Below are positions 28,589-36,629 of a stretch of DNA of 64,000 bases, in pieces (positions within the stretch are counted from its first letter, which is position 1; every line of letters begins with the position of its first letter). A model generated the notes under the pieces. That model was not told where the DNA came from. It did no database searches and saw only the letters and a list, made by a program, of their open reading frames with translations. The DNA is from Arthrobacter antioxidans. GTDB taxonomy: Bacteria > Actinomycetota > Actinomycetes > Actinomycetales > Micrococcaceae. The stretch covers positions 2,666,001 to 2,730,000 of the forward strand of contig NZ_CP095501.1 of assembly GCF_023100725.1 (NCBI RefSeq). The letters run 5' to 3'. The position numbers and the translations under genes are program-made.

Positions 28589-29125
28589 TTACGTGGGTCG
28601 CCCTTTGCGAGTGCGCAGCGTCGCCGGTTCCTCATCTCTCGGGGCTCGGATGGACCAGTAGCTCACTGCGGCATCGGACGTGGATTCTTCAGTCATTCCG
28701 AGTTTGGTTGCCACGTGTCTGGACGGCTCGTTATCGGCGTCGATGGTTGCCGAGATGGAGTCGAGGTCGGAGATGCTGAAGACATAGGCGAGCATCGCTC
28801 GGCCGATCTCGGTGGCGTACCCGACTCCCCATGATTCTCGTCGGAGTACATACACCAGTTCATCGAAGGATCGCCCGGGAGCCCTCACGACCCCGCAGTA
28901 ACCGATGAAGTTGCCACTCACTTTCTCGAAGATCGCCGACGTGCCATAACCACGGCTCGCGTACTTCTCCTGGCACACATCGATCCACTGGGCAACTTCT
29001 GCCCGTGTCAGCGTCGAGCCGTCGCCGACATACCGCATGACATCAGGATCCGCGCAGAGTGCTGCAAACTCTTCGAGGTCGTCGTCCCCGAAATGGCGCG
29101 CATACAACCTGCCTGTTTCCAGCAT
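28589..29125 (-). CDS. GNAT acetyltransferase, RimJ/RimL type
   Basis: 178 residues, a relative of the gene 35 bp downstream, with only distant similarity. It starts LETGRLYARHFGDDDLEEFAALCADPDVMRYVG. The acetyl-CoA loop is VLRRESWGVGYATEIGRAML and the last core motif is IDADNEPSRHVATKLGM. ATG 29125 is preceded in frame by GTG 29128, so either could start translation; no good ribosome site separates them. The C-terminal tail is basic. Two adjacent GNAT genes suggest a duplication or a resistance-type cassette, but this is only inference. Confidence 0.8.
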   Translation of the reverse strand: MLETGRLYARHFGDDDLEEFAALCADPDVMRYVGDGSTLTRAEVAQWIDVCQEKYASRGYGTSAIFEKVSGNFIGYCGVVRAPGRSFDELVYVLRRESWGVGYATEIGRAMLAYVFSISDLDSISATIDADNEPSRHVATKLGMTEESTSDAAVSYWSIRAPRDEEPATLRTRKGRPT

Positions 29126-29128
29126 CAC

Positions 29129-29485
29129 GGTGAAAGGTGAGCCCGGCCGATTGTGCCGGTGAGTGAGCCCACCACGATCACCGATGAACCCACCCCATCT
29201 ACCTTTCTGATACAGGTCACGAACGCCATGACGCCCGGGATTCCACTGGATGCCCGGTGGTACCGGTCCGGCGCCACTCTTTCACGCAATGCATGGCTCT
29301 ACTCATGCAGAGATAGGCGTCCTGACGACCGTGCCTCGAGCCGAGAGCATCGAGTACTCACCCACGTCTCGAGAAGTTTGCCGATCCTGACTGTAATGCG
29401 AGGAGTCCGACAGCCGCTCCGACTCCGTAGGGTGCACAGACCTGATGGGGCCGGGCAGATCGTGATCCGCTGGCAGAATCGATCC
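29129..29485. other. Intergenic region between GNAT genes and the microprotein operon
   Basis: About 357 bp. I see no supported gene. An open frame runs in from 29153 to join the next gene, but it lacks a ribosome site and coding-like codon use. The promoter of the three-gene operon is at its right end. Confidence 0.5.
29474..29479 (+). promoter_or_regulatory. Possible -10 box of a leaderless promoter
   Basis: CAGAAT, six bases, ATG at 29486. Five of six positions fit the TANNNT pattern, and spacing matches other leaderless genes here. Confidence 0.4.
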
Positions 29486-29665
29486 ATGGGGTTCTTCACG
29501 AAGATTCAGCAGTACCTGGGACTTGAGCCGGCGCCGGTGTTCGATCAGTACCGGAAGGCCGAGCGTGGCGCCCAGCTGACCTGCACCAGATGCGGGGCAT
29601 TCGTCGCCCACGAAAGCCGGACAGTGCATACGGATTGGCATCTCGCTCTGGGCTCACGGGCATGA
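29486..29665 (+). CDS. Small zinc-finger-like protein, 59 aa
   Basis: Begins MGFFTKIQQYLGLEPAPVF. Near the C-terminus, CTRCGAFVAHESRTVHTDWH gives a Cys-x2-Cys followed by two His residues spaced as His-x3-His, a plausible single zinc site. This Cys-Cys-His-His end resembles small zinc-finger tails in actinobacteria and their phages. First gene of a tight operon: its stop overlaps the next start by 4 bp (ATGA). Function unknown. Confidence 0.6.
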   Translation: MGFFTKIQQYLGLEPAPVFDQYRKAERGAQLTCTRCGAFVAHESRTVHTDWHLALGSRA

Positions 29666-29913
29666 CACCGGGGACGAACGGACAGGCACGACCACGAACG
29701 CGCGCCTCGGAACGCGACGCAGTGACTCAGGGCATCGGCAGTATCGTTCTCGCCCTGGTCACGGTGATCTCATTCCCTACCGCTGACATCCGGTATCTGA
29801 TCCTGGGTTCGTGCATCTCGGCCATCGCGGCAGTCGTCCTCGGTGCGCAGGCGATCATGTCGCTGCGCAGGAACGAGTACGCGCCCCGACCTCGTAAGTC
29901 ACCGGTATCGTGA
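29662..29913 (+). CDS. Small membrane protein, 83 aa
   Basis: Soluble N-terminus of about 20 residues, then two hydrophobic helices at about 22-40 (GIGSIVLALVTVISF) and 46-66 (LILGSCISAIAAVVLG), and a short basic tail. The start overlaps the upstream stop (ATGA) and the stop overlaps the next start (GTGA). Translation of all three genes is thus coupled. No family recognised. Confidence 0.6.
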   Translation: MTPGTNGQARPRTRASERDAVTQGIGSIVLALVTVISFPTADIRYLILGSCISAIAAVVLGAQAIMSLRRNEYAPRPRKSPVS

Positions 29914-30323
29914 CCGCTTACCACCGCCTCGCCCCCGGCCTGGCAGCACTGATGCTGTCGTTCCTCGCGGCGCACCTCTGGCACTACTCGGGACCCGGCT
30001 ACCCGTCACTGTTCGCCGCTGCTCATACCGCTTCCGCGGTCCTGTGCATCACGATCCCCGGTGCGTTCGTGCTGGTCGGACGGCTGACGCGCTGCCGCCC
30101 GGACCTCCGGACGCTCGGCGCCGTCCTTCTCGCTATCGCGGCACTACCCCTGCTCGTCGCCAACGGGATATACCTGATCTACTTCGGCTCCGTGGAAGCC
30201 TCGTATGGCGACATCGGCGCCTTCGGATTGATGATGCTCGGCTTCGCTGCGTTACTGGTGACGTCGGTGGCCTGCATCATCGGCCTGCTTGTCGCCCGAC
30301 CCACCATCACCTCCTCCAGGTAA
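29910..30323 (+). CDS. Four-helix membrane protein, 137 aa
   Basis: Four hydrophobic segments at about residues 8-25, 33-57, 68-92 and 102-128. The start is GTG 29910, overlapping the upstream stop by 4 bp. A hairpin at 30361-30389 follows. Last gene of the microprotein operon; function unknown. Confidence 0.6.
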   Translation: MTAYHRLAPGLAALMLSFLAAHLWHYSGPGYPSLFAAAHTASAVLCITIPGAFVLVGRLTRCRPDLRTLGAVLLAIAALPLLVANGIYLIYFGSVEASYGDIGAFGLMMLGFAALLVTSVACIIGLLVARPTITSSR

Positions 30324-30360
30324 CCGATCGGCTGAATTACTGCGAAGCGAAGATACCGTG

Positions 30361-30389
30361 ATGCTGAACCGAACCGAACGATTCAGCAT
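30361..30389. terminator. Bidirectional hairpin between convergent genes
   Basis: Arms ATGCTGAA (30361-30368) and TTCAGCAT (30382-30389) with a loop that itself carries GAACCG repeats. It lies between stops at 30323 and 30446. Confidence 0.5.
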
Positions 30390-30445
30390 TCGGTTCTCGG
30401 CCCGGACGGCCCGGCGGAGAATTCGCTGACGGGGGTCGATTCAGA

Positions 30446-31165
30446 TCAACTGACAGCTTGTTGGGTGAGACGCATAATTCTGTCGGTCGTCCCCTCGCCT
30501 GCAGGCTCAACGGTGGAGAGAATGACCGATGCCGCGAGGAGGCCGTCGACTGCCGTCACCCTCAGGTGGTGGGTGGTCGAGCCGTCCTGCGCGACGCTGT
30601 ACTGGGTCACCTGGGAATGCGGGGCGATAGGCGGTGCATCGACGCGGGTGTAGGAAAATCCCTGCCTGACGTCGCCGACCGTCACATCGAAATCCGTGCA
30701 CCTCACCAAAGGCTTCGGGTCGGCGCCGATGAAGTAGTCGACCAGTTCTGCTTCATCCGGCGCGGTGTAGATCTCCACCCCCAGTCTGGAGTGGTCGTCG
30801 CTGAGGTTGCTGCGCCCCAGCACACCCTCGAGCCCAGCGGGTGGCGGAGTGAATGCCTCGTCCGGTGCGCAGTCTGCGGGCGTGTACACCCGCTCGAAGA
30901 GTGGCTGCTTCGTCAGCGCCTCCAGATGGCTGCGCGTCGGAGCCTCCGGCACGATGTACAGCGGTCGTCCTTGCAGGTCCGTGAGGCCGACCAGACGGTT
31001 GGTCAAGCGGTCCAGAGGCTCCGCGGCTGCGGGTGTCGATTCGCTGACGACAGCCGACGGCTTGTCGCGTTCCGCCTCTCCGGTGTCACCGGTACACGCT
31101 GCCAGCAACAGGACTGCGGACACGGTGACGCTCGTGCGTATGAGCGCTTTTCCTCTGTTCCCCAT
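30446..31165 (-). CDS. Hypothetical lipoprotein, 239 aa
   Basis: The N-terminus (GKALIRTSVTVSAVLLL) ends in the lipobox LAAC with Cys near residue 24, so it is exported and lipid-anchored. An acidic, Ser/Thr/Pro-rich linker precedes a globular domain from about residue 50 that has two Cys residues (ADCAPDEAF and VRCTDFDV), perhaps a disulfide outside the cell. Resembles sensor-like lipoproteins of actinobacteria but no family is recognised. Confidence 0.65.
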   Translation of the reverse strand: MGNRGKALIRTSVTVSAVLLLAACTGDTGEAERDKPSAVVSESTPAAAEPLDRLTNRLVGLTDLQGRPLYIVPEAPTRSHLEALTKQPLFERVYTPADCAPDEAFTPPPAGLEGVLGRSNLSDDHSRLGVEIYTAPDEAELVDYFIGADPKPLVRCTDFDVTVGDVRQGFSYTRVDAPPIAPHSQVTQYSVAQDGSTTHHLRVTAVDGLLAASVILSTVEPAGEGTTDRIMRLTQQAVS

Positions 31166-31243
31166 GATTCATCCAACCACGGCCACGACAGCGAGTATCG
31201 GAGCACTGTCGTCCTGCCACAGCCCCTGCCTCCGGGTGAAGGC

Positions 31244-31546
31244 TCACGCGGACGGAGGGCGGTACGGAGCCCAGAGTCGCTCTTTCCGCACACGCCCGTC
31301 GGGTTTCACCGAGTACACAGACGCGTAGGGTTTCTGCGCCTCAGGAGCCTCCAGCGCCCCGCGTAGACCCAGGACGCCCCCTACGAGAGTGACCGCTTGC
31401 GACAGGATGCCTGGGCCTACCGCGCCGTGGACTACCAGCTCGGTGGCAGTGACTTCCTCGAAAGGTACGCGTCGTGCGACCGCTTGTGCGCGGATCCGCT
31501 CGAGTTCCGGATGCAGCTTCCCTACCGTCAGTGCGTCATCGCTCAT
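31244..31546 (-). CDS. Hypothetical protein, 100 aa
   Basis: Soluble N-terminal half with a helix (HPELERIRAQAVARRVPFEEV), a Gly-rich middle (GAVGPGILSQAVTLVGGVLG) that could be amphipathic or membrane-associated, and a basic Pro-rich end. Same strand as the lipoprotein gene downstream, 78 bp away. No family recognised; coding status is fair from composition. Confidence 0.45.
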   Translation of the reverse strand: MSDDALTVGKLHPELERIRAQAVARRVPFEEVTATELVVHGAVGPGILSQAVTLVGGVLGLRGALEAPEAQKPYASVYSVKPDGRVRKERLWAPYRPPSA

Positions 31547-31666
31547 GCCAGCAACGACAACCGGACGGGAGACCGGTACCTCCGGCCGCGAGCCGAGAAG
31601 TGTCGGAAGTAATCCCTGAGTGGGAAGACGAAGGGTCCACTACGGTGGGGTTGCTCTAATGGGGGC

Positions 31667-32176
31667 ATGGTTCGTTTGGCGCAGGACGACGACATCGAGT
31701 CGATGATCATCATCGAGCGTGCCGCAGGGGCAGCCTTCCGTGACATGGACATGGCAGCCGTCGCGGACGATGAGCCGATGCCGGCTGACGATCTTCGTAG
31801 CTATCTGCGCAGTAGCAGGGCATGGGTCGACACGAATGATCTCGGCCATGTCGTGGCATATCTCCTCCTCGATGTCCTGGACGGGGTTCCACACATCGAA
31901 CAGGTCTCGGTACACCCGGGCCATGCGGGCCAGGGTAGAGGGCGTCAGCTCATGGAAGCCGTGGCCGAGTGGGCAAGGCTGGAAGGATTCTCCTCACTGA
32001 CCCTGACGACCTTCACCGAGGTGCCATGGAATGCTCCCTACTATGCACGCCTCGGCTTCGAAGCCGTTCCGGTGAGCCAACTGTCGCCGGGGCTGAAGCA
32101 GGTCCGGGAGCATGAAGCCGCCATAGGGCTGGATGAGTGGCCGCGAACAGCCATGCGGCGCGCTCTCACCGGCTGA
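31667..32176 (+). CDS. GNAT acetyltransferase
   Basis: 169 residues. The acetyl-CoA binding motif A is clear: QVSVHPGHAGQGRGRQLMEAVAEWA, with the Q/R-x-x-G-x-G/A core. It is followed by LTLTTFTEVPWNAPYYARLGFE, the typical motif B. The N-terminus has DDIESMIIIERAAGAAFRDM. Preceded by a weak TCTAAT box six bases before ATG 31667, possibly leaderless. A small-molecule or amine acetyltransferase, substrate unknown. Confidence 0.83.
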   Translation: MVRLAQDDDIESMIIIERAAGAAFRDMDMAAVADDEPMPADDLRSYLRSSRAWVDTNDLGHVVAYLLLDVLDGVPHIEQVSVHPGHAGQGRGRQLMEAVAEWARLEGFSSLTLTTFTEVPWNAPYYARLGFEAVPVSQLSPGLKQVREHEAAIGLDEWPRTAMRRALTG

Positions 32177-32340
32177 TGGTCACTGGTGGGCTCTCCTACG
32201 TCGCGCGATCGAGGATCACCTGCTGCGCCTTGTGGAGAACGATCATCATGTCCAGCTCGCGCCGATCTCGGTGACGACTCTCCCGGCCGGAGGAGCGGCG
32301 TGCAGCAACAGCCGGGCATGACCGCCGCTGGGCAGGATGA
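32177..32340. other. Gap with possible decayed coding sequence
   Basis: On the minus strand short stretches read like protein (RLLLHAAPPAGRVVTEIG, then after a frame change LDMMIVLHKAQQVILDRAT), but stops interrupt them. No gene is supported. Together with the next remnant this looks like decaying DNA. Confidence 0.25.
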
Positions 32341-32475
32341 TCAGGGCGCCGGTGCGCTGAGCCGAGCACACTGGATCAGACTTTCGCGGACCATGTATTC
32401 CTGCGTGAACAACGCCAGGTACCGCTGCGATTCATCCCTGAGGGATACGCGGGCGACAGCTTCCGGAAGTGTCCG
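32341..32475 (-). pseudogene. Coding-like remnant directly downstream of the DUF2834 gene
   Basis: A 44-codon open stretch begins right after the DUF2834 stop, in another frame, with the codon use of real genes (for example RVSLRDESQRYLALFTQEY). It has no start codon of its own. It may be the end of a gene whose front was lost or frameshifted. No family recognised. Confidence 0.3.
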
Positions 32476-32880
32476 TCATGGTCGTCCCTTTCGAGACCGA
32501 CGGTCAAGAAGAACGACCTCGCGAAGCCCCAGGAAGAGGGGGAAGGTGAAAGCGATTGCTACGGCGAACGAGAGCGGTATCAAAATGACGGCAGTCACGA
32601 CCAGCCAGGTCCTTCCCAGCCGCAGGGCCTCGACAACGAAGAAGATGCAGGCCACGACCGCCACAACGATGACATCGACGGCGATCGAAGAGGAGGCGGC
32701 GTTGACCCACCAGCCTTCGAAGTAGGACGGCGCTTCGGGCGTTGGGACGAAGGCGAGGTTGAACGACCAGGTTCCGATCAGACCGACGATCGCGGCAGTG
32801 CAGTAGAGCACGACGAGGAGACGGCGGGCCGGTCGCTGCGCTGCCGATGAGCTTGAGGCGGCCGTCCGCTCGACGCTCAT
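32476..32880 (-). CDS. DUF2834 membrane protein
   Basis: 134 residues with three hydrophobic helices at about 22-45, 62-85 and 92-118. The pattern GTWSFNLAF, then WWVNAASSSIAVDVIVVAVVACIFFVVEALRLG and FAVAIAFTFPLFLGLRE is that of DUF2834, a small membrane family of unknown role. The start overlaps the upstream membrane-protein stop by 4 bp. Last intact gene of the MerR operon. Confidence 0.75.
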   Translation of the reverse strand: MSVERTAASSSSAAQRPARRLLVVLYCTAAIVGLIGTWSFNLAFVPTPEAPSYFEGWWVNAASSSIAVDVIVVAVVACIFFVVEALRLGRTWLVVTAVILIPLSFAVAIAFTFPLFLGLREVVLLDRRSRKGRP

Positions 32881-33854
32881 CGGCGTACCTGTGCGACGAT
32901 ACGGGCGCGCCCGACGACTACGACAGCAACGCCCGCGAGGAGCGCAGCGATCGTCAGCGCGATACTCGCGGTGAGGGTCTCCACGCCCGGCGAGACGATT
33001 GATTCGCCGCGCAGCGCCTGCCACGTAACCAAAGCCATGAAGCCCGCGTACGACGCGGCAGCGACCCACACCAGGCCCGTACGCACCGTGACATCGCGCA
33101 GCACCAACACTCGGCGCGATAGGAGCTCCATCGCGATGAGCGCGAGTGGAATCGCCTGCAAGGCGTGCATACCGACGAAGTGCGGAATGCGCAGGTCCCC
33201 CCCGCTTGTGCTCCAGCCCAGGATGGGCAGCCCCGGCCCGCCGTCGGCGAGGCCCACTGTGTGGGCGCCGACAATTCCTTGCGGATCGGCCAACTGCGCC
33301 GAGGTCGGACCCGTCATGAGGTAGCCGAGGCCCAAGCCGACGAGCGAGAGCACCGCGCCCGATCGGATCGCCACCGCGCGGGCAGGGTCGCCCAGGTGGT
33401 TGAAGAACAGCAGCAGAGCGGCGACGAAGGTCGCAATCCACAGCACGCTGATCGCCGCGCCCATGACCCCCCACGCGGCAGCGTGGGCTGGTGTCGAGAC
33501 GTTGAAATGACTGGTGGTGCCGAGGGCCGCGGCACCGATGAGGACGACCATTTCAGCGATCAGGGTGACCACAATGACTGTGCCGGCAACCCAGGCCACG
33601 CGGCGGAAGCGCTCCAGTTGACCGATGAGCCACGACCACGTCACAGCGTAGATCGCCATCGAGAGTGAAAACTTCAGCGGCTTGTCCCATTGGTTGAGCC
33701 CAGTGACCTCGACCGGATCGATGAAACGAACGACCAGGGCAAAGACTGAGAACAGCAGCATGAGAGCAGCAAAACCGAGGAGCGGGCGGTGCCAACGAAC
33801 GGGTCGAGGTGGGGAGAGGAGTGTACGAGGTAGTGGATCGAGCGTCGCGGTCAT
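32877..33854 (-). CDS. Polytopic membrane protein, 325 aa
   Basis: About eight hydrophobic helices. A short soluble N-terminus precedes helix 1 at about residue 25. The loop VTGLNQWDKPLKFSLSMAIY and the later GDLRIPHFVGMHALQAIPL look conserved, and the His residues there could bind a ligand or cofactor. It follows the MerR-type gene by 14 bp and overlaps the DUF2834 gene. Probably controlled by the MerR protein. I know similar proteins only as hypothetical. Confidence 0.7.
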   Translation of the reverse strand: MTATLDPLPRTLLSPPRPVRWHRPLLGFAALMLLFSVFALVVRFIDPVEVTGLNQWDKPLKFSLSMAIYAVTWSWLIGQLERFRRVAWVAGTVIVVTLIAEMVVLIGAAALGTTSHFNVSTPAHAAAWGVMGAAISVLWIATFVAALLLFFNHLGDPARAVAIRSGAVLSLVGLGLGYLMTGPTSAQLADPQGIVGAHTVGLADGGPGLPILGWSTSGGDLRIPHFVGMHALQAIPLALIAMELLSRRVLVLRDVTVRTGLVWVAAASYAGFMALVTWQALRGESIVSPGVETLTASIALTIAALLAGVAVVVVGRARIVAQVRR

Positions 33855-33868
33855 GAGCCGATACCTTT

Positions 33869-34516
33869 CTACAGTGGAACCTGATGGCGATGTCCCGTTG
33901 CATCCGGCAACGGATAACGCACGTTTGAGACGTGCTCTTGAGCCGCACGGCGGAGCCCTGCAAGCAGGGTGTCGCCGAGAAGCGTTCCGAGTACAACGGC
34001 TTCGGCTTTCTCGGCCCGACCCTCCCGGGCTTCGATCAGATCGAGGTCGGCCTCGGCGAGAAGAAGCGCCGCCGCGGCGTAACGCTCGTACCACTGCGCC
34101 GAGTTGCGTTGACCGGCAGCCTCGAAGGCAGTAATCGAGGTAGCGGCAAGGGCCCGTCCAGGACCACACGGGTCATTGGCCCAGTCAGCGGTGAGGTCGT
34201 CGACGACCTCATAGGCGTGTTCGGAAGCGGAAGCGGGGTCGACAACCGCGGTGGCTGCCCGTTGGGCGACACCAAAGGTCTCTACGAGAGCGACGTCGGA
34301 TTCGATCGCCGCGACCACCTCCCGAGTCGATGCGATGCTGAGGCCCCCGACGCGCAGGAGCCCGTGCACGAGCTTGAGCCGACGCACATGGGCATCGCCG
34401 TAGTCGGCCTGATTCGGACGCGACTTCTCTCCCGGCGCGAGCAATCCCTCACGCAGATACATCTTGATGGTCGGCGCGGCGATGCCGGTCACCTCGCTGA
34501 GTCGGGAGATCTTCAT
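33869..34516 (-). CDS. MerR-family transcriptional regulator
   Basis: 215 residues. The N-terminal DNA-binding part is MKISRLSEVTGIAAPTIKMYLREGLL with RPNQADYGDAHVRRLKLVHGL, the MerR winged helix and its wing. The remaining 140 residues are helical, Ala-rich and without Cys, so an organic ligand rather than a metal is more likely. ATG 34516 starts the MerR domain exactly; upstream in-frame sequence is AT-rich promoter DNA. First gene of a three-gene operon with two membrane proteins. Confidence 0.85.
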   Translation of the reverse strand: MKISRLSEVTGIAAPTIKMYLREGLLAPGEKSRPNQADYGDAHVRRLKLVHGLLRVGGLSIASTREVVAAIESDVALVETFGVAQRAATAVVDPASASEHAYEVVDDLTADWANDPCGPGRALAATSITAFEAAGQRNSAQWYERYAAAALLLAEADLDLIEAREGRAEKAEAVVLGTLLGDTLLAGLRRAAQEHVSNVRYPLPDATGHRHQVPL

Positions 34517-34675
34517 CCTGCGCTCGGCGCCCACGAGTAGAGAGTTGTCATACCTCAAGAATACAGATATCGACGCTATCCGATAGAGGAAATATCCGTT
34601 ATTTTCCATCGATTGGCACCCGCGCAGTCGACCACCCCTGGAGGCCGACTGAACTCAGACAGGTACACCCGACGA

Positions 34676-34739
34676 TGTAAAAAATTATTGACACGTTCCC
34701 GCGGCAGGCATAGCTTGTGCATGTCAATAATCTTTTACA
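34676..34739 (+). promoter_or_regulatory. Promoter with two palindromic operators
   Basis: -35 TTGACA at 34688-34693, 17-bp spacer, -10 TAGCTT at 34711-34716. Two 18-bp sites of form TGTNAANAATTNTTNACA cover it: 34676-34693 (over the -35) and 34722-34739 (over the transcription start). Each is an imperfect palindrome, and the two are inverted copies of one another with one mismatch. This is a classic repressor layout for the operon at 34751-36383. Confidence 0.75.
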
Positions 34740-34750
34740 GGGGAGCGGCC

Positions 34751-35185
34751 GTGTCAGCGCAGGAGAAGAACGCGTGGATTCTCGGAGTGGTTGCGGTGCT
34801 CGGCTACGCGGTCTACCTCGTCCTGCTGCTCGGCAGCGGCGTCGGCGCACTGACGGAGCGCCCCTACGCGCAGATCATGCTCTGGACCATCGGTGGCGGG
34901 ATCATTGCCGGCATCGTGATCAACATCCTCGTCGGCATCGTCTCCGGCATGTTCCGGCGGGATGCCGGGCGCGTCGACCAGCGGGACCGGCAGATCGCGC
35001 GATTCGGCGACCAGGTCGGCCAGTCGTTCGTCATCCTCGGCGCTGTCTCGGCGCTGTTGCTCGCGATGCTCGAGGCGGACTCCTTCTGGATCGCGAACGT
35101 CATCTACCTGGGGTTCGTGCTGTCCGCGGTCCTCGCATCGATTACCAAGGTCATAGGCTACCGACGGGGGCTGCCGGAATGGTGA
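34751..35185 (+). CDS. Four-helix membrane protein paired with an Xre regulator
   Basis: 144 residues from GTG 34751, which has ggggag seven bases upstream; an earlier ATG at 34721 lies inside the downstream operator and has no ribosome site. Helices at about residues 10-30, 40-65, 85-107 and 112-130, with a charged cytosolic loop (MFRRDAGRVDQRDRQIARFGDQ) in the middle. The stop overlaps the Xre start by 7 bp. Small membrane proteins next to a short Xre regulator are common in Gram-positive bacteria; the function is not known to me. Confidence 0.75.
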   Translation: MSAQEKNAWILGVVAVLGYAVYLVLLLGSGVGALTERPYAQIMLWTIGGGIIAGIVINILVGIVSGMFRRDAGRVDQRDRQIARFGDQVGQSFVILGAVSALLLAMLEADSFWIANVIYLGFVLSAVLASITKVIGYRRGLPEW

Positions 35186-35415
35186 AGCCCACCCGCGTAC
35201 GCAACAAGATCCGCGCCCTGCGCGCCACGCACGGTGAGATGACCCAGGCCGAGCTCGCAGACCGGATCGGCGTCACCCGCCAGACCGTGATCGCCATCGA
35301 GCAGGGCCGCTACTCCCCCACACTCGAGCTCGCGTTCCAGATCGCGCGAGTCTTCGGCGTCGGACTCGACGCCGTCTTCCAATATCCGGACACCGACGAA
35401 GGAGCATCCAGATGA
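35179..35415 (+). CDS. Xre-family transcriptional regulator (short, YozG-like)
   Basis: 78 residues that are almost entirely one helix-turn-helix: NKIRALRATHGEMTQAELAD, RIGVTRQTVIAIEQGRYSP and LELAFQIARVFGVGLDAVF. It overlaps both neighbours (7 bp before, 4 bp after). It is the obvious candidate to bind the twin palindromes at 34676-34739 and repress its own operon. Confidence 0.9.
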   Translation: MVKPTRVRNKIRALRATHGEMTQAELADRIGVTRQTVIAIEQGRYSPTLELAFQIARVFGVGLDAVFQYPDTDEGASR

Positions 35416-36383
35416 GGGCGATCGTGCAGGACACATACGGAGACGCGGATGTGCTGCGCCTCGAGGAGGTCGAGCGGCCGGAGCCCGGACGCAATCAGGT
35501 CCTCATCCGCGTCCGGGCGGCGGGCGTCGACCCCAGCGTGTGGCACATCATGGCGGGCCAGCCCATCGGTCTGCGGGCGGCTTTCGGCGTCCGCAGACCG
35601 CGGCAGCGCACCCGCGGGGCGGATGTCGCGGGCATCGTCGAAGCGGTCGGCCCCGAGGTCACTCGGTTCGCCCCGGGCGACGAGGTCTTCGGCGTCGCGT
35701 CCGGCAGCTTCGCCGACTTCGCGCTTGCCTCGTCGGAGAAGGGGCTGGCGCACAAGCCTGCAGGACTGAGCTTCGCCGAGGCGGCAGTCGTCCCGATCTC
35801 CGGCTGTACCGCACTCCAGGGTCTGCGCAAGGGTGGCGTGACCGCAGGCACGCGCGTGCTCGTGCTCGGCGCTTCGGGCGGCGTCGGATCGTTCGCGGCA
35901 CAGTTGGCGAAGGCCTTCGGCGCCCACGTCACCGGAGTTGCAAGCACAGGCAAGCTCGACCTCGTCCGCGACCTCGGTGCCGACGAGGTACTGGATTACA
36001 CCCAACAGGACCCGGTAATCGGCACACGCCGCTTCGACCTCATCCTTGACACCGGCGGCAACCGTCCGCTGCGGAACCTGCGGCGCGCCCTCGCCCCGAA
36101 AGGGACGCTCGTCATCGTCGGCGGCGAGGGCGGCCGTGGACCGCTTGGCGGCTTCGAGCGGGCGATGCTCGGCGCACCGGCCCTGTCACTCGTCACCCGT
36201 CAGAAACTCCGAGGCCTCACGGCCGTCACAAGCCGCGACGATCTCGTCGCACTCACCGGGTTGATCGAGGCGGGCCAGCTGCGTGCGCCGCTCGATCGCA
36301 CCTTCCCACTCGAGGAGGCCCCGGACGCCATCCGCTACCTGCACGCCGGGAAGGTACGCGGCAAGGTCGCCATCACAATCTGA
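35412..36383 (+). CDS. NAD(P)-dependent quinone oxidoreductase / alcohol dehydrogenase
   Basis: Medium-chain dehydrogenase/reductase of 323 residues. The N-terminal GroES-like part has GDADVLRLEEVERPEPGRNQVLIRV and GADVAGIVEAVGPEVTRFAPGDEVFG. The Rossmann fold has VLVLGASGGVGSFAAQLAKAFG. The catalytic and structural zinc Cys residues of true alcohol dehydrogenases are absent, so a zinc-free quinone or enone reductase is more likely. It is coupled to the Xre gene by an ATGA overlap and so should respond to the same repressor. Confidence 0.85.
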   Translation: MRAIVQDTYGDADVLRLEEVERPEPGRNQVLIRVRAAGVDPSVWHIMAGQPIGLRAAFGVRRPRQRTRGADVAGIVEAVGPEVTRFAPGDEVFGVASGSFADFALASSEKGLAHKPAGLSFAEAAVVPISGCTALQGLRKGGVTAGTRVLVLGASGGVGSFAAQLAKAFGAHVTGVASTGKLDLVRDLGADEVLDYTQQDPVIGTRRFDLILDTGGNRPLRNLRRALAPKGTLVIVGGEGGRGPLGGFERAMLGAPALSLVTRQKLRGLTAVTSRDDLVALTGLIEAGQLRAPLDRTFPLEEAPDAIRYLHAGKVRGKVAITI

Positions 36384-36629
36384 CCGCGTGTGCGCATGCC
36401 TTCGTACCCTTTCCTGGTTCCGCTGCCGAAGAATCTCACATACCGATGAGCGCCGGGGGCACCGGGGCACAGGCCCTGCGGTACGGTCTGGCGGTCGGGC
36501 CGTACCGGCACGACGACTCGCGACATCCCGATGGCATAAGGCTTCAGCGATCCGGCAATCAACGAGCGTCCGTTGTGTTCCCCTGGTTGCGCCCCGAGGA
36601 TGCTGCAAGGGCACGATACCGTTGGGTAC

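Noticed and set aside
34568..34585. TATCG/CGATA inverted repeat in the promoter region of the MerR gene
   Set aside because: Only 5-bp arms in an AT-rich segment, so it is not distinguishable from chance.
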